Positions 20,591 through 28,268 of a DNA stretch of 64,000 nt are shown piece by piece. The notes under the pieces were generated by a model, which was given only the letters and a program-made list of their open reading frames with translations, had not been told where the DNA came from and did not search any database. The position numbers and the translations under genes were made by a program. The DNA is from an uncultured Craurococcus sp. (GTDB taxonomy: Bacteria; Pseudomonadota; Alphaproteobacteria; Acetobacterales; Acetobacteraceae). The stretch spans positions 62,001 to 126,000 of the forward strand of contig CADCTD010000126.1 in NCBI GenBank assembly GCA_902805545.1. The letters are read 5' to 3'. Within the stretch, counting starts at the first letter, position 1. Each line of letters opens with the position of its first letter.

Positions 20591-22059
20591 GGATTGGCGT
20601 CCGGCCAAGCCTCCTGGCGGGCCGAGCTGCCATACTCGGCGAGGAGCTGCTCGAGCGGCAGCGCGTGCTCCACATGGCCGCCAAGCCGGGCATAGAGGTC
20701 GGCCCGCAGCGTGAACTCGATGGGCGCGACGAGAGCCGGGGTGGGGACGTAGCCGAAGGCGCCGTCCGGCGCCCGCAGCACATCCGCCATCACGGTGATG
20801 CCGCCACCCGGCCAGAGAGTGCAGGGCGCCCCGCCGATGGTGACGCGGACCAGGGAGCGCTGCACCTCCCGCGTCAGCAGCACCGGGTTCTCGGTGACGC
20901 CCGCCCGCAACGACCCGCCGGCGCCGGCCATGAAAAGCACGGAGGTCATCGCCGGCTCGCAATTCTCGCCGATACGCTCGACGGTCTTCAGCACGGCGGG
21001 GGGAATCGGTACCGGGACGGGGCGCAGCGCCTCGTCCAGCTCCACATAGAGATGGTCTTCGCCCGTGGTGCTGGTGAGCAGCAGGCGGAGGCCGGGCCAG
21101 GCGGTCTTCGGGTCGATGCTCTCGATGACGGCGAGCGGGTCCTTGATGTCGGTCCCGCCCCAGCCATTCCCCGGATGCGCCACCTGGAAGTAGCGGCCGG
21201 GGGTGGAGCGCCGGCCGCGGACGCGGATGCCGCTCGGCGGCACGTCGAGGCACTTGCCGGCCTGGTGCTCGGAGAGGACGCCGGTGATGTGGTCGTCGAC
21301 GACGATCACCTCATCCACATGACCGTGCCATTGCCGGGCGAAGATGCCGATGGCCGCGCTCCCGCAGCCGACGCGCATCCGCCGCTCCGGCATGCCGTCA
21401 ACGATGGGCGCCTGGCCGGCCTGGAGCACCAGCTTCGCCCCGCCGTCGATCGAGACCTCGACGGCGCCCTTGTTGCAGAGCGTCAGCATGGCGGCGCAGG
21501 TGACGTTGCCCTCGCGCTTGGAGCCGCCGGTGAGGTGCCGCACGCCGCCGAGGCTCAGCATCTGGCTGCCGTATTCGGCGGTCGTCACATGGCCGATCTG
21601 CTCGCCATCGACGCGGACCGCCGCTGTCTCCGGGCCGAGATGCCGGTCGGTGTCGATCTTCACCTTGAGGCCGCAATAGCTGAAGATGCCCTCGGTCACG
21701 ACGGTGACGGTATCGATGCCGGCATGTCGGGACCCGACGATGAAAGGCGCGGGCTTGTAGTCCGGATAGGTCGTCCCCGCGCCGATGGCAGAGACGAAGA
21801 CCTCCTCCCGCGGGGCGAGGCCGCCTGCCCAATCCTCCGAGCCGTCGAGGAAGGGCACGGTCTCACCGCCTGCCTCCACCGTGCGCTGCATGAGCACCAG
21901 CGGATCGGTGCGGATGAGGGCACCATCCTGGTTGGCGTAGCGGCTGCACGCGCCGCTGCGGCCGGGGCGGATGCGGCAGAGCACGGGGCAGGCGTCGCAG
22001 CGGACGATGCCCTCATTGCCCTCGCGGGCGCCGAAGAGGGCGGTGCGGTCGGTGCTCAT
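20575..22059 (-). CDS. 6-hydroxynicotinate reductase-like Fe-S protein
   Basis: 494 aa. It resembles the family named after the Eubacterium barkeri 6-hydroxynicotinate reductase, which reduces the pyridone ring to a tetrahydro-oxo product. The N-terminus carries a ferredoxin-like cluster site CDACPVLCRIRPGRSGAC (C21, C24, C28, C38). Other landmarks are VFVSAIGAGTTYPDYKPAPF, FSYCGLKVKIDTDRHLGPET and GKCLDVPPSGIRVRGRRSTP. Cytoplasmic, with no signal peptide. It lies downstream of a marR gene, is coupled to UPF0280, and faces an enamidase-like gene, the enzyme that acts next in the E. barkeri pathway. Assignment rests on remembered family features; the true substrate could be another cyclic enamide. 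Confidence 0.65.
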   Translation of the reverse strand: MSTDRTALFGAREGNEGIVRCDACPVLCRIRPGRSGACSRYANQDGALIRTDPLVLMQRTVEAGGETVPFLDGSEDWAGGLAPREEVFVSAIGAGTTYPDYKPAPFIVGSRHAGIDTVTVVTEGIFSYCGLKVKIDTDRHLGPETAAVRVDGEQIGHVTTAEYGSQMLSLGGVRHLTGGSKREGNVTCAAMLTLCNKGAVEVSIDGGAKLVLQAGQAPIVDGMPERRMRVGCGSAAIGIFARQWHGHVDEVIVVDDHITGVLSEHQAGKCLDVPPSGIRVRGRRSTPGRYFQVAHPGNGWGGTDIKDPLAVIESIDPKTAWPGLRLLLTSTTGEDHLYVELDEALRPVPVPIPPAVLKTVERIGENCEPAMTSVLFMAGAGGSLRAGVTENPVLLTREVQRSLVRVTIGGAPCTLWPGGGITVMADVLRAPDGAFGYVPTPALVAPIEFTLRADLYARLGGHVEHALPLEQLLAEYGSSARQEAWPDANPWPAP

Positions 22060-22123
22060 CGGACCTACCGATCATTGTGTCACTAATGAGCTTGGCATCC
22101 TCGCCGTCGCTCCACAACGCAAT

Positions 22124-22549
22124 TCAGCCCATCCGCCGGAGAATGGCGACGAGGCGGGCCTGCTCGTCCCGCGGCAGCGGAGCGAGGGTTGCGGCGGTCA
22201 CCGCACGGGCCTTCTCCACCCAGCCGGGCAGCGCGGCGAGGGCAGCCGGCGTCAGCGCCACCAGCAGCATGCGGGCATCGGACGGGTCGCGCTCCCGCAC
22301 CACCAGGCCGCGGGCCATCAGCCGGGCAACGACGCCCTTCACCGTCGGCGGATCCATCGCCAGCAGCCGGCCGAGCAGGTTCTGCGAGAGCGGGCCGCGG
22401 CGCCAGAGCGTGTGCAGGGCGGCGAATTGCATGGAGGTCGGCCCGTCCTCGCCGATGATTCCCTGGAACAGGGCAAGGTGGCGCTGATAGGCTCGACGCA
22501 ACAGGTGGCCCACCTGCTCCTCGAGCACGTAGTCCTCGGGCTCCTGCAT
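22124..22549 (-). CDS. MarR-family transcriptional regulator
   Basis: 141 aa from the ATG at 22549, which follows GGAGG by 5 bases (a GTG at 22555 is an alternative). The winged-helix core is RRGPLSQNLLGRLLAMDPPT then VKGVVARLMARGLVVRERDP with the wing DPSDARMLLVALT. MarR proteins are usually repressors released by a small aromatic or carboxylic ligand. It precedes the reductase-like gene by 64 bases on the same strand and diverges from the enamidase operon, so it most likely controls both arms. Confidence 0.9.
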   Translation of the reverse strand: MQEPEDYVLEEQVGHLLRRAYQRHLALFQGIIGEDGPTSMQFAALHTLWRRGPLSQNLLGRLLAMDPPTVKGVVARLMARGLVVRERDPSDARMLLVALTPAALAALPGWVEKARAVTAATLAPLPRDEQARLVAILRRMG

Positions 22550-22568
22550 CCTCACCTCCGCATCGCAT

Positions 22569-22588
22569 TTCGTTTCTAGGCTTACGAA
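22569..22588. promoter_or_regulatory. Candidate operator between marR and the enamidase operon
   Basis: TTCGT (22569-22573) and ACGAA (22584-22588) form an inverted repeat with 10-base spacing, in the 82-base divergent gap. Size and position suit a MarR dimer site, but the arms are only 5 bp. Confidence 0.3.
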
Positions 22589-22631
22589 TGGGCGGGCGCT
22601 AGAGTGCGCACATTCCGAGGGGGATCAGGCC

Positions 22632-23831
22632 ATGGCGGTGGAACAGGCGTCGGGTCCGGCACGGGGCCGCATCCTGGTGCGGAACATCGGGCTGCTGCTG
22701 TCGGGCGACCTTTCCAACCCAATGCTCCAGGCGGATGCCATCCTGATCGAGGACGGCAGGATCGCGGCCGTGGGGCGGGCCGGGGAGCTCGCCGAGCGGG
22801 GCCCGGTCGACTCCGTCATCGATGCGCATGGTTGCGCGGTCGCGCCGGGCCTGGTCGACAGCCATGTCCACCCGGTGATCGGCGACTGGACCCCGCGGCA
22901 GAACCAGATGGGCTGGGTCGAGAGCAACCTCCATGGCGGCGTCACCACCATGATCTCGGCCGGCGAGGTGCACCTGCCCGGGCGGCCGAAAGACATCGTC
23001 GGGCTGAAGGCGCTGGCCATCACCGCCCAGCGGGCCTTCTTCAACGCCCGCCCGGCCGGCGTGAAGGTGCTGGCCGGGGCGCCGGTGCTGGAGAAGGGGA
23101 TGGTGGAGAGCGACTTCGCCGAGCTCGCCGCCGCGGGCGTGACCCTGCTCGGGGAGGTCGGCCTGGGCTCGGTGAAAGCGGGCTACGAGGCTCGGGAGAT
23201 GGTCGCCTGGGCGCGCAAGCACGGCATCCAGAGCACCATCCATACCGGCGGGCCATCCATCCCCGGCAGCGGGTTGATCGACAAGGACACGGTGCTGGAG
23301 GCGGATGCCGACATCATCGGCCACATCAATGGCGGCCATACCAGCCTGCCGGAGGCGCATGTCTGCGAGCTCTGCGAGCGCAGCAGTCGCGCGATCGAGT
23401 TGGTGCACAACGGCAACGAGCGGGTGGCGATCGCGGCTGTGCAGGCGGCGCGCGACCTCGGCCAGCTGCATCGGGTCATCCTCGGCACGGACAGCCCGGC
23501 GGGCTCGGGCGTGCAACCGCTCGGCATTCTGCGGATGATCTCGCTGCTCTCCTCGCTCGGCGGTATAGAGCCAGCACAGGCCTTCGCCATGGCGACGGGC
23601 AACACGGCGCGCATCCGCAACCTCGATGCCGGGCTGATCGAGACGGGGCGGGCGGCGGATCTCGTCTTCCTCGACCGGGCGCAGCACACGGCGGGGCGGG
23701 ACCTGCTGCACAGCATCGCGCTGGGCGACATCCCCGGTATCGGCGGGGTGATGATCGATGGCGTGATGCGCTGCGGCCGCAGCCGCAACACCCCGCCGGC
23801 CGAACGCGTCCCCGAAACGCTCGGGCATTGA
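22632..23831 (+). CDS. Enamidase-like amidohydrolase
   Basis: 399 aa. The best family match I recall is E. barkeri enamidase, which opens and deaminates 1,4,5,6-tetrahydro-6-oxonicotinate to formylglutarate. Shared landmarks are metal ligands in GLVDSHVHPVIGDWTPRQNQ, LHGGVTTMISAGEVHLPGRP then KD, ARPAGVKVLAGAPVLEKGM, EVGLGSVK, IHTGGPSIPGSGLIDKD, GHINGGHTSLPEA, LGTDSPAGSGVQPLGILR and the terminal RSRNTPPAER. All metal-binding His and Asp positions appear intact. It starts an operon with three unexplained genes and diverges from marR and the reductase-like gene. Other cyclic amidases of the superfamily remain possible. Confidence 0.75.
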   Translation: MAVEQASGPARGRILVRNIGLLLSGDLSNPMLQADAILIEDGRIAAVGRAGELAERGPVDSVIDAHGCAVAPGLVDSHVHPVIGDWTPRQNQMGWVESNLHGGVTTMISAGEVHLPGRPKDIVGLKALAITAQRAFFNARPAGVKVLAGAPVLEKGMVESDFAELAAAGVTLLGEVGLGSVKAGYEAREMVAWARKHGIQSTIHTGGPSIPGSGLIDKDTVLEADADIIGHINGGHTSLPEAHVCELCERSSRAIELVHNGNERVAIAAVQAARDLGQLHRVILGTDSPAGSGVQPLGILRMISLLSSLGGIEPAQAFAMATGNTARIRNLDAGLIETGRAADLVFLDRAQHTAGRDLLHSIALGDIPGIGGVMIDGVMRCGRSRNTPPAERVPETLGH

Positions 23832-24832
23832 TCCCCGGCTGGCGCCAGGGCCTCCGCAACGGGCTGATTTTCGGCGTGCTGGCGCTGGGGGCGGTGATCG
23901 CCCTCAATGCCGGTGAACTGCCGGGGCTCGGCGCGGTGCTGGCGGATCTGCCGGCGGCGGTCGGTATCTCCGCCGCCGTTCACATCCCGCAGATCCTGCT
24001 GACGGCGGCGGCCTGGCGGGCGCTGCTGCCGCCGGCGGCACGGCCGCCTCTCCTGGTGATGGCGCAACTGCGGTGGTACCGCGAATCGGCGAATGCTCTG
24101 GTGCCGGCGGGGGCGTTGGTTGGCCAGGCGGCGGCGGCGCGCCTGCTCGCGCGGCATGGGATCTCTGGCCAAATGGCGGGGGCGACGGCGACCGTGGACC
24201 TCACGCTGGAGGCCGTCTCGCAGCTCTTCTTCACCCTCGCCGGCGTTGCGCTGCTGCTCGGGGTCGGGGATGGGCCGGGACTGCTCGGCTTCGCCGCGGC
24301 CGGCTTCGGCATCGCGCTCGCCGGGGCAGGTGCCATGGTGCTGTTCCAGCGCCGCCTGCCGCTGACCCTGCTGGAGCGCGGCCTCGCGCGCCTGGCGCGG
24401 CGCTGGCCGGCCATCGACCCTGGCTGGGTGCGGGGGTTGCAGGCGGCGATCCTCGAGCTGCATGCCGACTGGCCCCGGCTGGCGGTGGCGACCTGGTGGC
24501 ACACCCTGTCTTGGCTGCTCGGTGCACTGGAGATCGCCGGCGTTCTCTGGCTGCTCGGCCATCCCGTTTCGCTGACGGATGCGCTGGTGATCGAGAGCCT
24601 CGCCCAGGCGCTGCGCAATGTCGGCTTCATGCTGCCCGGGGCGCTGGCGGTGCAGGAAGGGGCCATCATCGGCGCCGCGGCGCTGGTCGGCGTGCCCGCC
24701 GCGGCGGCGCTGGCGGTGGCGCTGGTACGACGGACGCGGGAGGTCTGCCTCAGCCTTCCTGGCCTTATCGCTTGGCAGCGGGCCGAAACCGGCGCTATGC
24801 GGTCCGCTGGACCGGATCGCGGAGGGGCCTGA
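23828..24832 (+). CDS. HpnL-like / lysylphosphatidylglycerol synthase-type membrane protein
   Basis: 334 aa, TTG start overlapping the enamidase stop by 4 bases (TTGA). Hydrophobic, with about 7-9 membrane helices. It has the YbhN/LPG-synthase-TM pattern (WYRESANALVPAGALVGQAA, a long central gap, then NVGFMLPGALAVQEGAIIGA), the arrangement seen in HpnL of hopanoid loci. No hopanoid gene lies in the window, so HpnL is a resemblance only. Its coupling to the enamidase suggests a link to that pathway or to the radical SAM gene that follows, but its role is unknown. Confidence 0.72.
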   Translation: MIPGWRQGLRNGLIFGVLALGAVIALNAGELPGLGAVLADLPAAVGISAAVHIPQILLTAAAWRALLPPAARPPLLVMAQLRWYRESANALVPAGALVGQAAAARLLARHGISGQMAGATATVDLTLEAVSQLFFTLAGVALLLGVGDGPGLLGFAAAGFGIALAGAGAMVLFQRRLPLTLLERGLARLARRWPAIDPGWVRGLQAAILELHADWPRLAVATWWHTLSWLLGALEIAGVLWLLGHPVSLTDALVIESLAQALRNVGFMLPGALAVQEGAIIGAAALVGVPAAAALAVALVRRTREVCLSLPGLIAWQRAETGAMRSAGPDRGGA

Positions 24833-24902
24833 TGGCCTCGCAGGGTGAAGCGGCTCCACCGAAGCAGGCCGGAGCGAGGCGCTCCAGTCCAGGGGATGGG
24901 TG

Positions 24903-26012
24903 ATGGCGAGCAAGACATCGGGGGTGTTCGACCTGCTGCGGCTGGTGCCGCGCGGGGGGCCGGCGATCTGCAATGTCTCGGTCACCAACATGTGCAACGC
25001 GACCTGCGACTTCTGCAATTTCGCGCACAACAAGGGCTTCGTGAAACATCGCAGCTGGCTGGATGCGGAGCGCTTCCCGGCCGCGCTCACCCGGCTGCGC
25101 GAGCAGGCAAATGTGCGCTTCGTCACCTTCATGGGCGGCGAGCCGCTGCTGCACCCGAAGATCCTCGAGATGGCGCGGGAGGCGACGGCGCAGGGCACGC
25201 AGCCGACGCTCGTCACCAATGGCTGGTTGCTGCCGCCCAAGGTCGACGACCTCGCGGCAACGGGCATCACCACCCTCTTCATCTCCATCGACAGCGAGCA
25301 TGCCCATCTGCATGAGGAGAATCGCGGGCTGAAGGGCGTCTGCGCGCGCATCAGGGAGGCCAATGCCCGCCTCGCCGCGAAGGGCGTGACGCCGATCGCC
25401 AGCGTCGCCATGACCCGGCTGGTGAAGGACTATGCGGCCCTCGGGCGCTTCTTGAAGGAGCTCGGCTTCTCGGCCGTCACCTTCTCCTATCCGCGGAAGG
25501 CGGCGCTCGGCTCTTCCTCCCTCGTGTACTCGGAGGATAGCGAGCTGGTCGACATGTCGCAGGCGGAGCTGCTGACGGCCTTCGACGGCGTGGAGCAGGC
25601 CCGGGCCGTGATCCCGGTGCACAACCCGCGCGCCGCCATCGCCGACATGCGCCGTCGCCTCACCGGCCAGGGCGAGCGCTTCATCTGCCATGCCGGCTAC
25701 AAGTATTTCTATCTCGACTGGAACTACGACCTCTGGCGCTGCGAGGACTGGAAGGAGCCGCTCTCCTCGGTCTGGGACTTCACCCCGGAGAAGGTGATGC
25801 GCGACGGCTGCCAGGCCTGCACCACCGATTGCTACCGCGATGCCAGCATCATGCTGCATTTCTCGGTCTCGATCGGCGACTCTTTCGCACGGCTCAGGGA
25901 GGGGCGTCCGCTTGCCGCCATGGCGGCGCTGGCGGACCGGCGCAATCTCGGCTCGCTCGGCGCCGTCATCGGCCATGGCGCACGGCTGGCCAATCTGGCG
26001 GGAAGGGCTTAG
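24903..26012 (+). CDS. Radical SAM protein with SPASM-like C-terminus, function unknown
   Basis: 369 aa from the ATG at 24903, 5 bases after AGGGGA (a GTG at 24900 is possible). The radical SAM cluster motif is CNATCDFC (C31, C35, C38); FMGGEPLLHP supplies the SAM-binding GGE. The C-terminus has extra cysteines at about C262, C280, C303, C306 and C310 (CQACTTDC), suggesting an auxiliary Fe-S cluster. It is not HpnH (which has CNLACAGC) and not PhnJ. It lies between an HpnL-like membrane protein and an AA_synth protein in the enamidase operon. SPASM enzymes often modify peptides, but no precursor peptide is visible nearby. Confidence 0.8.
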   Translation: MASKTSGVFDLLRLVPRGGPAICNVSVTNMCNATCDFCNFAHNKGFVKHRSWLDAERFPAALTRLREQANVRFVTFMGGEPLLHPKILEMAREATAQGTQPTLVTNGWLLPPKVDDLAATGITTLFISIDSEHAHLHEENRGLKGVCARIREANARLAAKGVTPIASVAMTRLVKDYAALGRFLKELGFSAVTFSYPRKAALGSSSLVYSEDSELVDMSQAELLTAFDGVEQARAVIPVHNPRAAIADMRRRLTGQGERFICHAGYKYFYLDWNYDLWRCEDWKEPLSSVWDFTPEKVMRDGCQACTTDCYRDASIMLHFSVSIGDSFARLREGRPLAAMAALADRRNLGSLGAVIGHGARLANLAGRA

Positions 26013-26017
26013 CGGCG

Positions 26018-26602
26018 ATGGCGGCGGTGATCCGGAAGCTTGTCGTGCTGCTGGATGAGACGCGGCGGGAGATGGGGCGCGAACTGCCCCGGCCGATCCG
26101 TCGCGCGGTCGCCTGCGCCGTCATCGAGAACCCCTTCGCTGGCCGCTACGAGGAGGATCTCTCCGAGCTGATCGCCCAGGGCGAGGCGCTGGGCGGGCTA
26201 CTGGCGGAGCGGGCCATCGCCGCCCTCGGCATCCCCGGCGAGCAGGTCGAGAGCTTCGGCAAGGCTGCCGTCGTGGGGGAGGCGGGGGAGCTGGAGCATG
26301 CCGCCGCCCTGCTGCACCCGAAGATGGGCGCGCCCGTGCGGGCGGCGCTCGGCAAGGGGCCGGCACTCATTCCCTCGGCCAAGAAAGCGGGCGGCCCGGG
26401 AACGCCGATCGACGTGCCGCTCGGCCACAAGGACGCCGCCTTCGTGCGCAGCCATTTCGACGCCGTCGAGGCTCGGGTTCCGGACGCACCGCGGGCGCGG
26501 GAGATCCTGCTCTGCCTGGCGCTGGCCGATGGCGGTCGGCCCCTGCCGCGCATCGGCGGGCTGACAACGGCCGAGATCGTGGGAAAAGACGGCCTCCGCT
26601 AG
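26018..26602 (+). CDS. AA_synth (DUF1185) family protein
   Basis: 194 aa from the ATG at 26018, 5 bases after the previous stop. Characteristic segments are RAVACAVIENPFAGRYEEDL, GKAAVVGEAGELEHAAALLH and ALIPSAKKAGGPGTPIDVPL then GHKDAAFVRSHFD. The family has a chorismate-mutase-like fold and no established reaction; its 'amino acid synthesis' name is tentative. Last gene of the enamidase-led operon, before a short gap and the converging TetR gene. Cytoplasmic. Confidence 0.85.
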   Translation: MAAVIRKLVVLLDETRREMGRELPRPIRRAVACAVIENPFAGRYEEDLSELIAQGEALGGLLAERAIAALGIPGEQVESFGKAAVVGEAGELEHAAALLHPKMGAPVRAALGKGPALIPSAKKAGGPGTPIDVPLGHKDAAFVRSHFDAVEARVPDAPRAREILLCLALADGGRPLPRIGGLTTAEIVGKDGLR

Positions 26603-26694
26603 AGCATGATCGCTGCAGGCTGGAACGGCCGGCGGCGTGGCTTATGCGGCCCGGCGACTGGCCTGACCGCAATCCCCTGGCCGTGGATCATGGC

Positions 26695-27294
26695 CTAGCC
26701 TCGGCGAAGGACACCCTCCAGCGCCAGCCTTGTGTGCAGGGCTACGATCTCCTGCCGCGTCAGTCGTCCATCCACCCGGTACCAGGTGCAGACGCCGGTC
26801 AGCATCGCCAGCATCGCATAGGCGCTGATCCGCGCATCGCCGAGGCTCAGCAGCCCTGCCGCCGTCCCCTCCTCCAGCAGGGCGATCAGTCGCGCCTCGT
26901 AGTCGTGCCGCATGCCGATGATCCGCGCCGCATTGGGCTGGTCGAGCGCGCGCAACTCGAAATTGGCGATGTAGACCTCGCGCTTCCGCTCCAGGTGATA
27001 GAGGACGTGGTGGCCGATGAAGGCTTCCAGCCGGGCCAGCGGCTCCGGCCCGGCGGCGGCGAGGGCGGCATCCGTCTGCTCCAGCAGCGCCGTCATGTGC
27101 TCCAGCATGAGGTCGAAGAGCAGGCTCTGCTTCGTCGTCATGTGGTTGTAGAGCGAGGCGGGGCTGATGCCGACCGCGGCCGCCAGCTCCCGCAGGTTCA
27201 TGGCGGCGAAGCCCTGCGCATGGATCAGCCGCAGCGCAGCCTGGCGGATGGCCGCCGCCGTGCGCTCGCCGTTCGATCCCGTGATGCGGGCCAT
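26695..27294 (-). CDS. TetR-family regulator of the acyl-acid operon
   Basis: 199 aa from the ATG at 27294, preceded by GGAGGGG. The helix-turn-helix is at residues about 25-55 (LRELAAAVGISPASLYNHMT then TKQSLL). The C-terminal ligand domain resembles that of fatty-acyl-responsive TetR proteins. An in-frame ATG at 27429 would read through the operator and is unlikely. It diverges from the Liv/ligase operon, with a 22-bp perfect palindrome in the gap, so it very likely represses that operon and itself. The inducer is probably an acyl-CoA or the imported acid. Confidence 0.9.
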   Translation of the reverse strand: MARITGSNGERTAAAIRQAALRLIHAQGFAAMNLRELAAAVGISPASLYNHMTTKQSLLFDLMLEHMTALLEQTDAALAAAGPEPLARLEAFIGHHVLYHLERKREVYIANFELRALDQPNAARIIGMRHDYEARLIALLEEGTAAGLLSLGDARISAYAMLAMLTGVCTWYRVDGRLTRQEIVALHTRLALEGVLRRG

Positions 27295-27344
27295 GATGCT
27301 GGACGTCCCCTCCTGGCGAGGCGCAGGCTGGGGCGCGAAACCTC

Positions 27345-27374
27345 TTGCGGTCAACCGATAAACGAACATATGTT
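27345..27374 (+). promoter_or_regulatory. Possible promoter of the livG-ligase operon
   Basis: TTGCGG (27345-27350) and TATGTT (27369-27374) with an 18-base spacer. The -10 lies inside the palindromic operator, which fits repression by TetR. The palindrome also presents TATGTT on the other strand, so the tetR promoter may use the same element. Confidence 0.4.
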
Positions 27375-27380
27375 CGTTTA
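27359..27380. promoter_or_regulatory. TetR operator, 22-bp perfect palindrome
   Basis: TAAACGAACAT followed by its exact reverse complement, ATGTTCGTTTA. It lies 64 bases upstream of the tetR start and 69 bases upstream of livG. It is AT-rich in a GC-rich region. Length, symmetry and position are typical of a TetR dimer or dimer-pair site. Confidence 0.8.
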
Positions 27381-27449
27381 GCAGCGGGGAGACAACACCC
27401 GCCTGGGAGGGATCGATCGTGGCCGTCATTGCGCCTCATCGCCTGTATC

Positions 27450-28268
27450 ATGGCTGAGCCCGGCCCGGCGATCCTCGCCGCCGAGGGCGTTACGCTGCGC
27501 TTCGGCGGCGTGCGCGCGCTGACCGATGTCTCCTTCGAGGTCAGGGCAGGAGAGGTCTTCTCCATCATCGGCCCGAACGGCGCCGGCAAGACCTCCATGG
27601 TCAATTGCATCTCCGGCCGCTACCGCCCGACCGCCGGGCGCATCCACTTCGGCGGCGCCGACATCACCCGCCTGCCGACGCGCAAGCGCGCCGCCATCGG
27701 CATCGGCCGCACCTTCCAGAATCTGGCGCTGTTCGGGCACATGTCCGTGCTCGACAACATCATGGTCGGCCGCCATCATCTGATGCGGCATGGCTTTCTC
27801 ACCGGCATGCCCTACTGGCTCGGCGGGGCGCAGCGCGAGGAAATCGCGCATCGGCGCGAGGTCGAGGAGATCATCGACTTCCTCGAGATCCAGCATGTGC
27901 GGAAGGCGCCGGCCGGCACGCTCTCCTATGGATTGCGCAAGCGGGTGGAGCTGGCGCGCGCCGTGGCGTTGAAGCCGAAGCTGATCCTGCTCGACGAGCC
28001 GATGGCCGGCATGAATCTCGAGGAGAAGGAGGACATGGCCCGCTACATCCTCGACCTCAACGAGGAATGGGGCATGACAGTGCTGATGATCGAGCATGAC
28101 ATGGGCGTGGTGATGGACATCTCCCATCGCGTCATGGTGCTCGACTTCGGCAAGAAGATCGCCGAGGGCTCGCCGCAGGAGGTGCTCGCCGACCCACATG
28201 TGCGGCGCGCCTATCTCGGCGAGGCGGACGAGGTCGTGAGCGAGCCCGAGGAGGCCCTCGCGCCATGA
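27450..28268 (+). CDS. LivG-type ABC transporter ATPase (system 2)
   Basis: 272 aa. First gene of a TetR-controlled operon. Walker A GPNGAGKTSMVNCISGRYRP, GIGRTFQNLALFGHMSVLDN, signature LSYGLRKRVELARAVALKPK, Walker B LILLDEPMAGMNLEEKEDMA. It has a LivG-type insertion (MRHGFLTGMPYWLGGAQREE) common in ATPases paired with acyl-CoA ligases. Its end overlaps the ligase start (ATGA). Confidence 0.93.
   Translation: MAEPGPAILAAEGVTLRFGGVRALTDVSFEVRAGEVFSIIGPNGAGKTSMVNCISGRYRPTAGRIHFGGADITRLPTRKRAAIGIGRTFQNLALFGHMSVLDNIMVGRHHLMRHGFLTGMPYWLGGAQREEIAHRREVEEIIDFLEIQHVRKAPAGTLSYGLRKRVELARAVALKPKLILLDEPMAGMNLEEKEDMARYILDLNEEWGMTVLMIEHDMGVVMDISHRVMVLDFGKKIAEGSPQEVLADPHVRRAYLGEADEVVSEPEEALAP

Noticed and set aside
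23828-26012. A hopanoid biosynthesis locus, from the HpnL-like and radical SAM genes
   Set aside because: The radical SAM motif does not match HpnH, and no squalene-hopene cyclase or other hpn gene is in the window.
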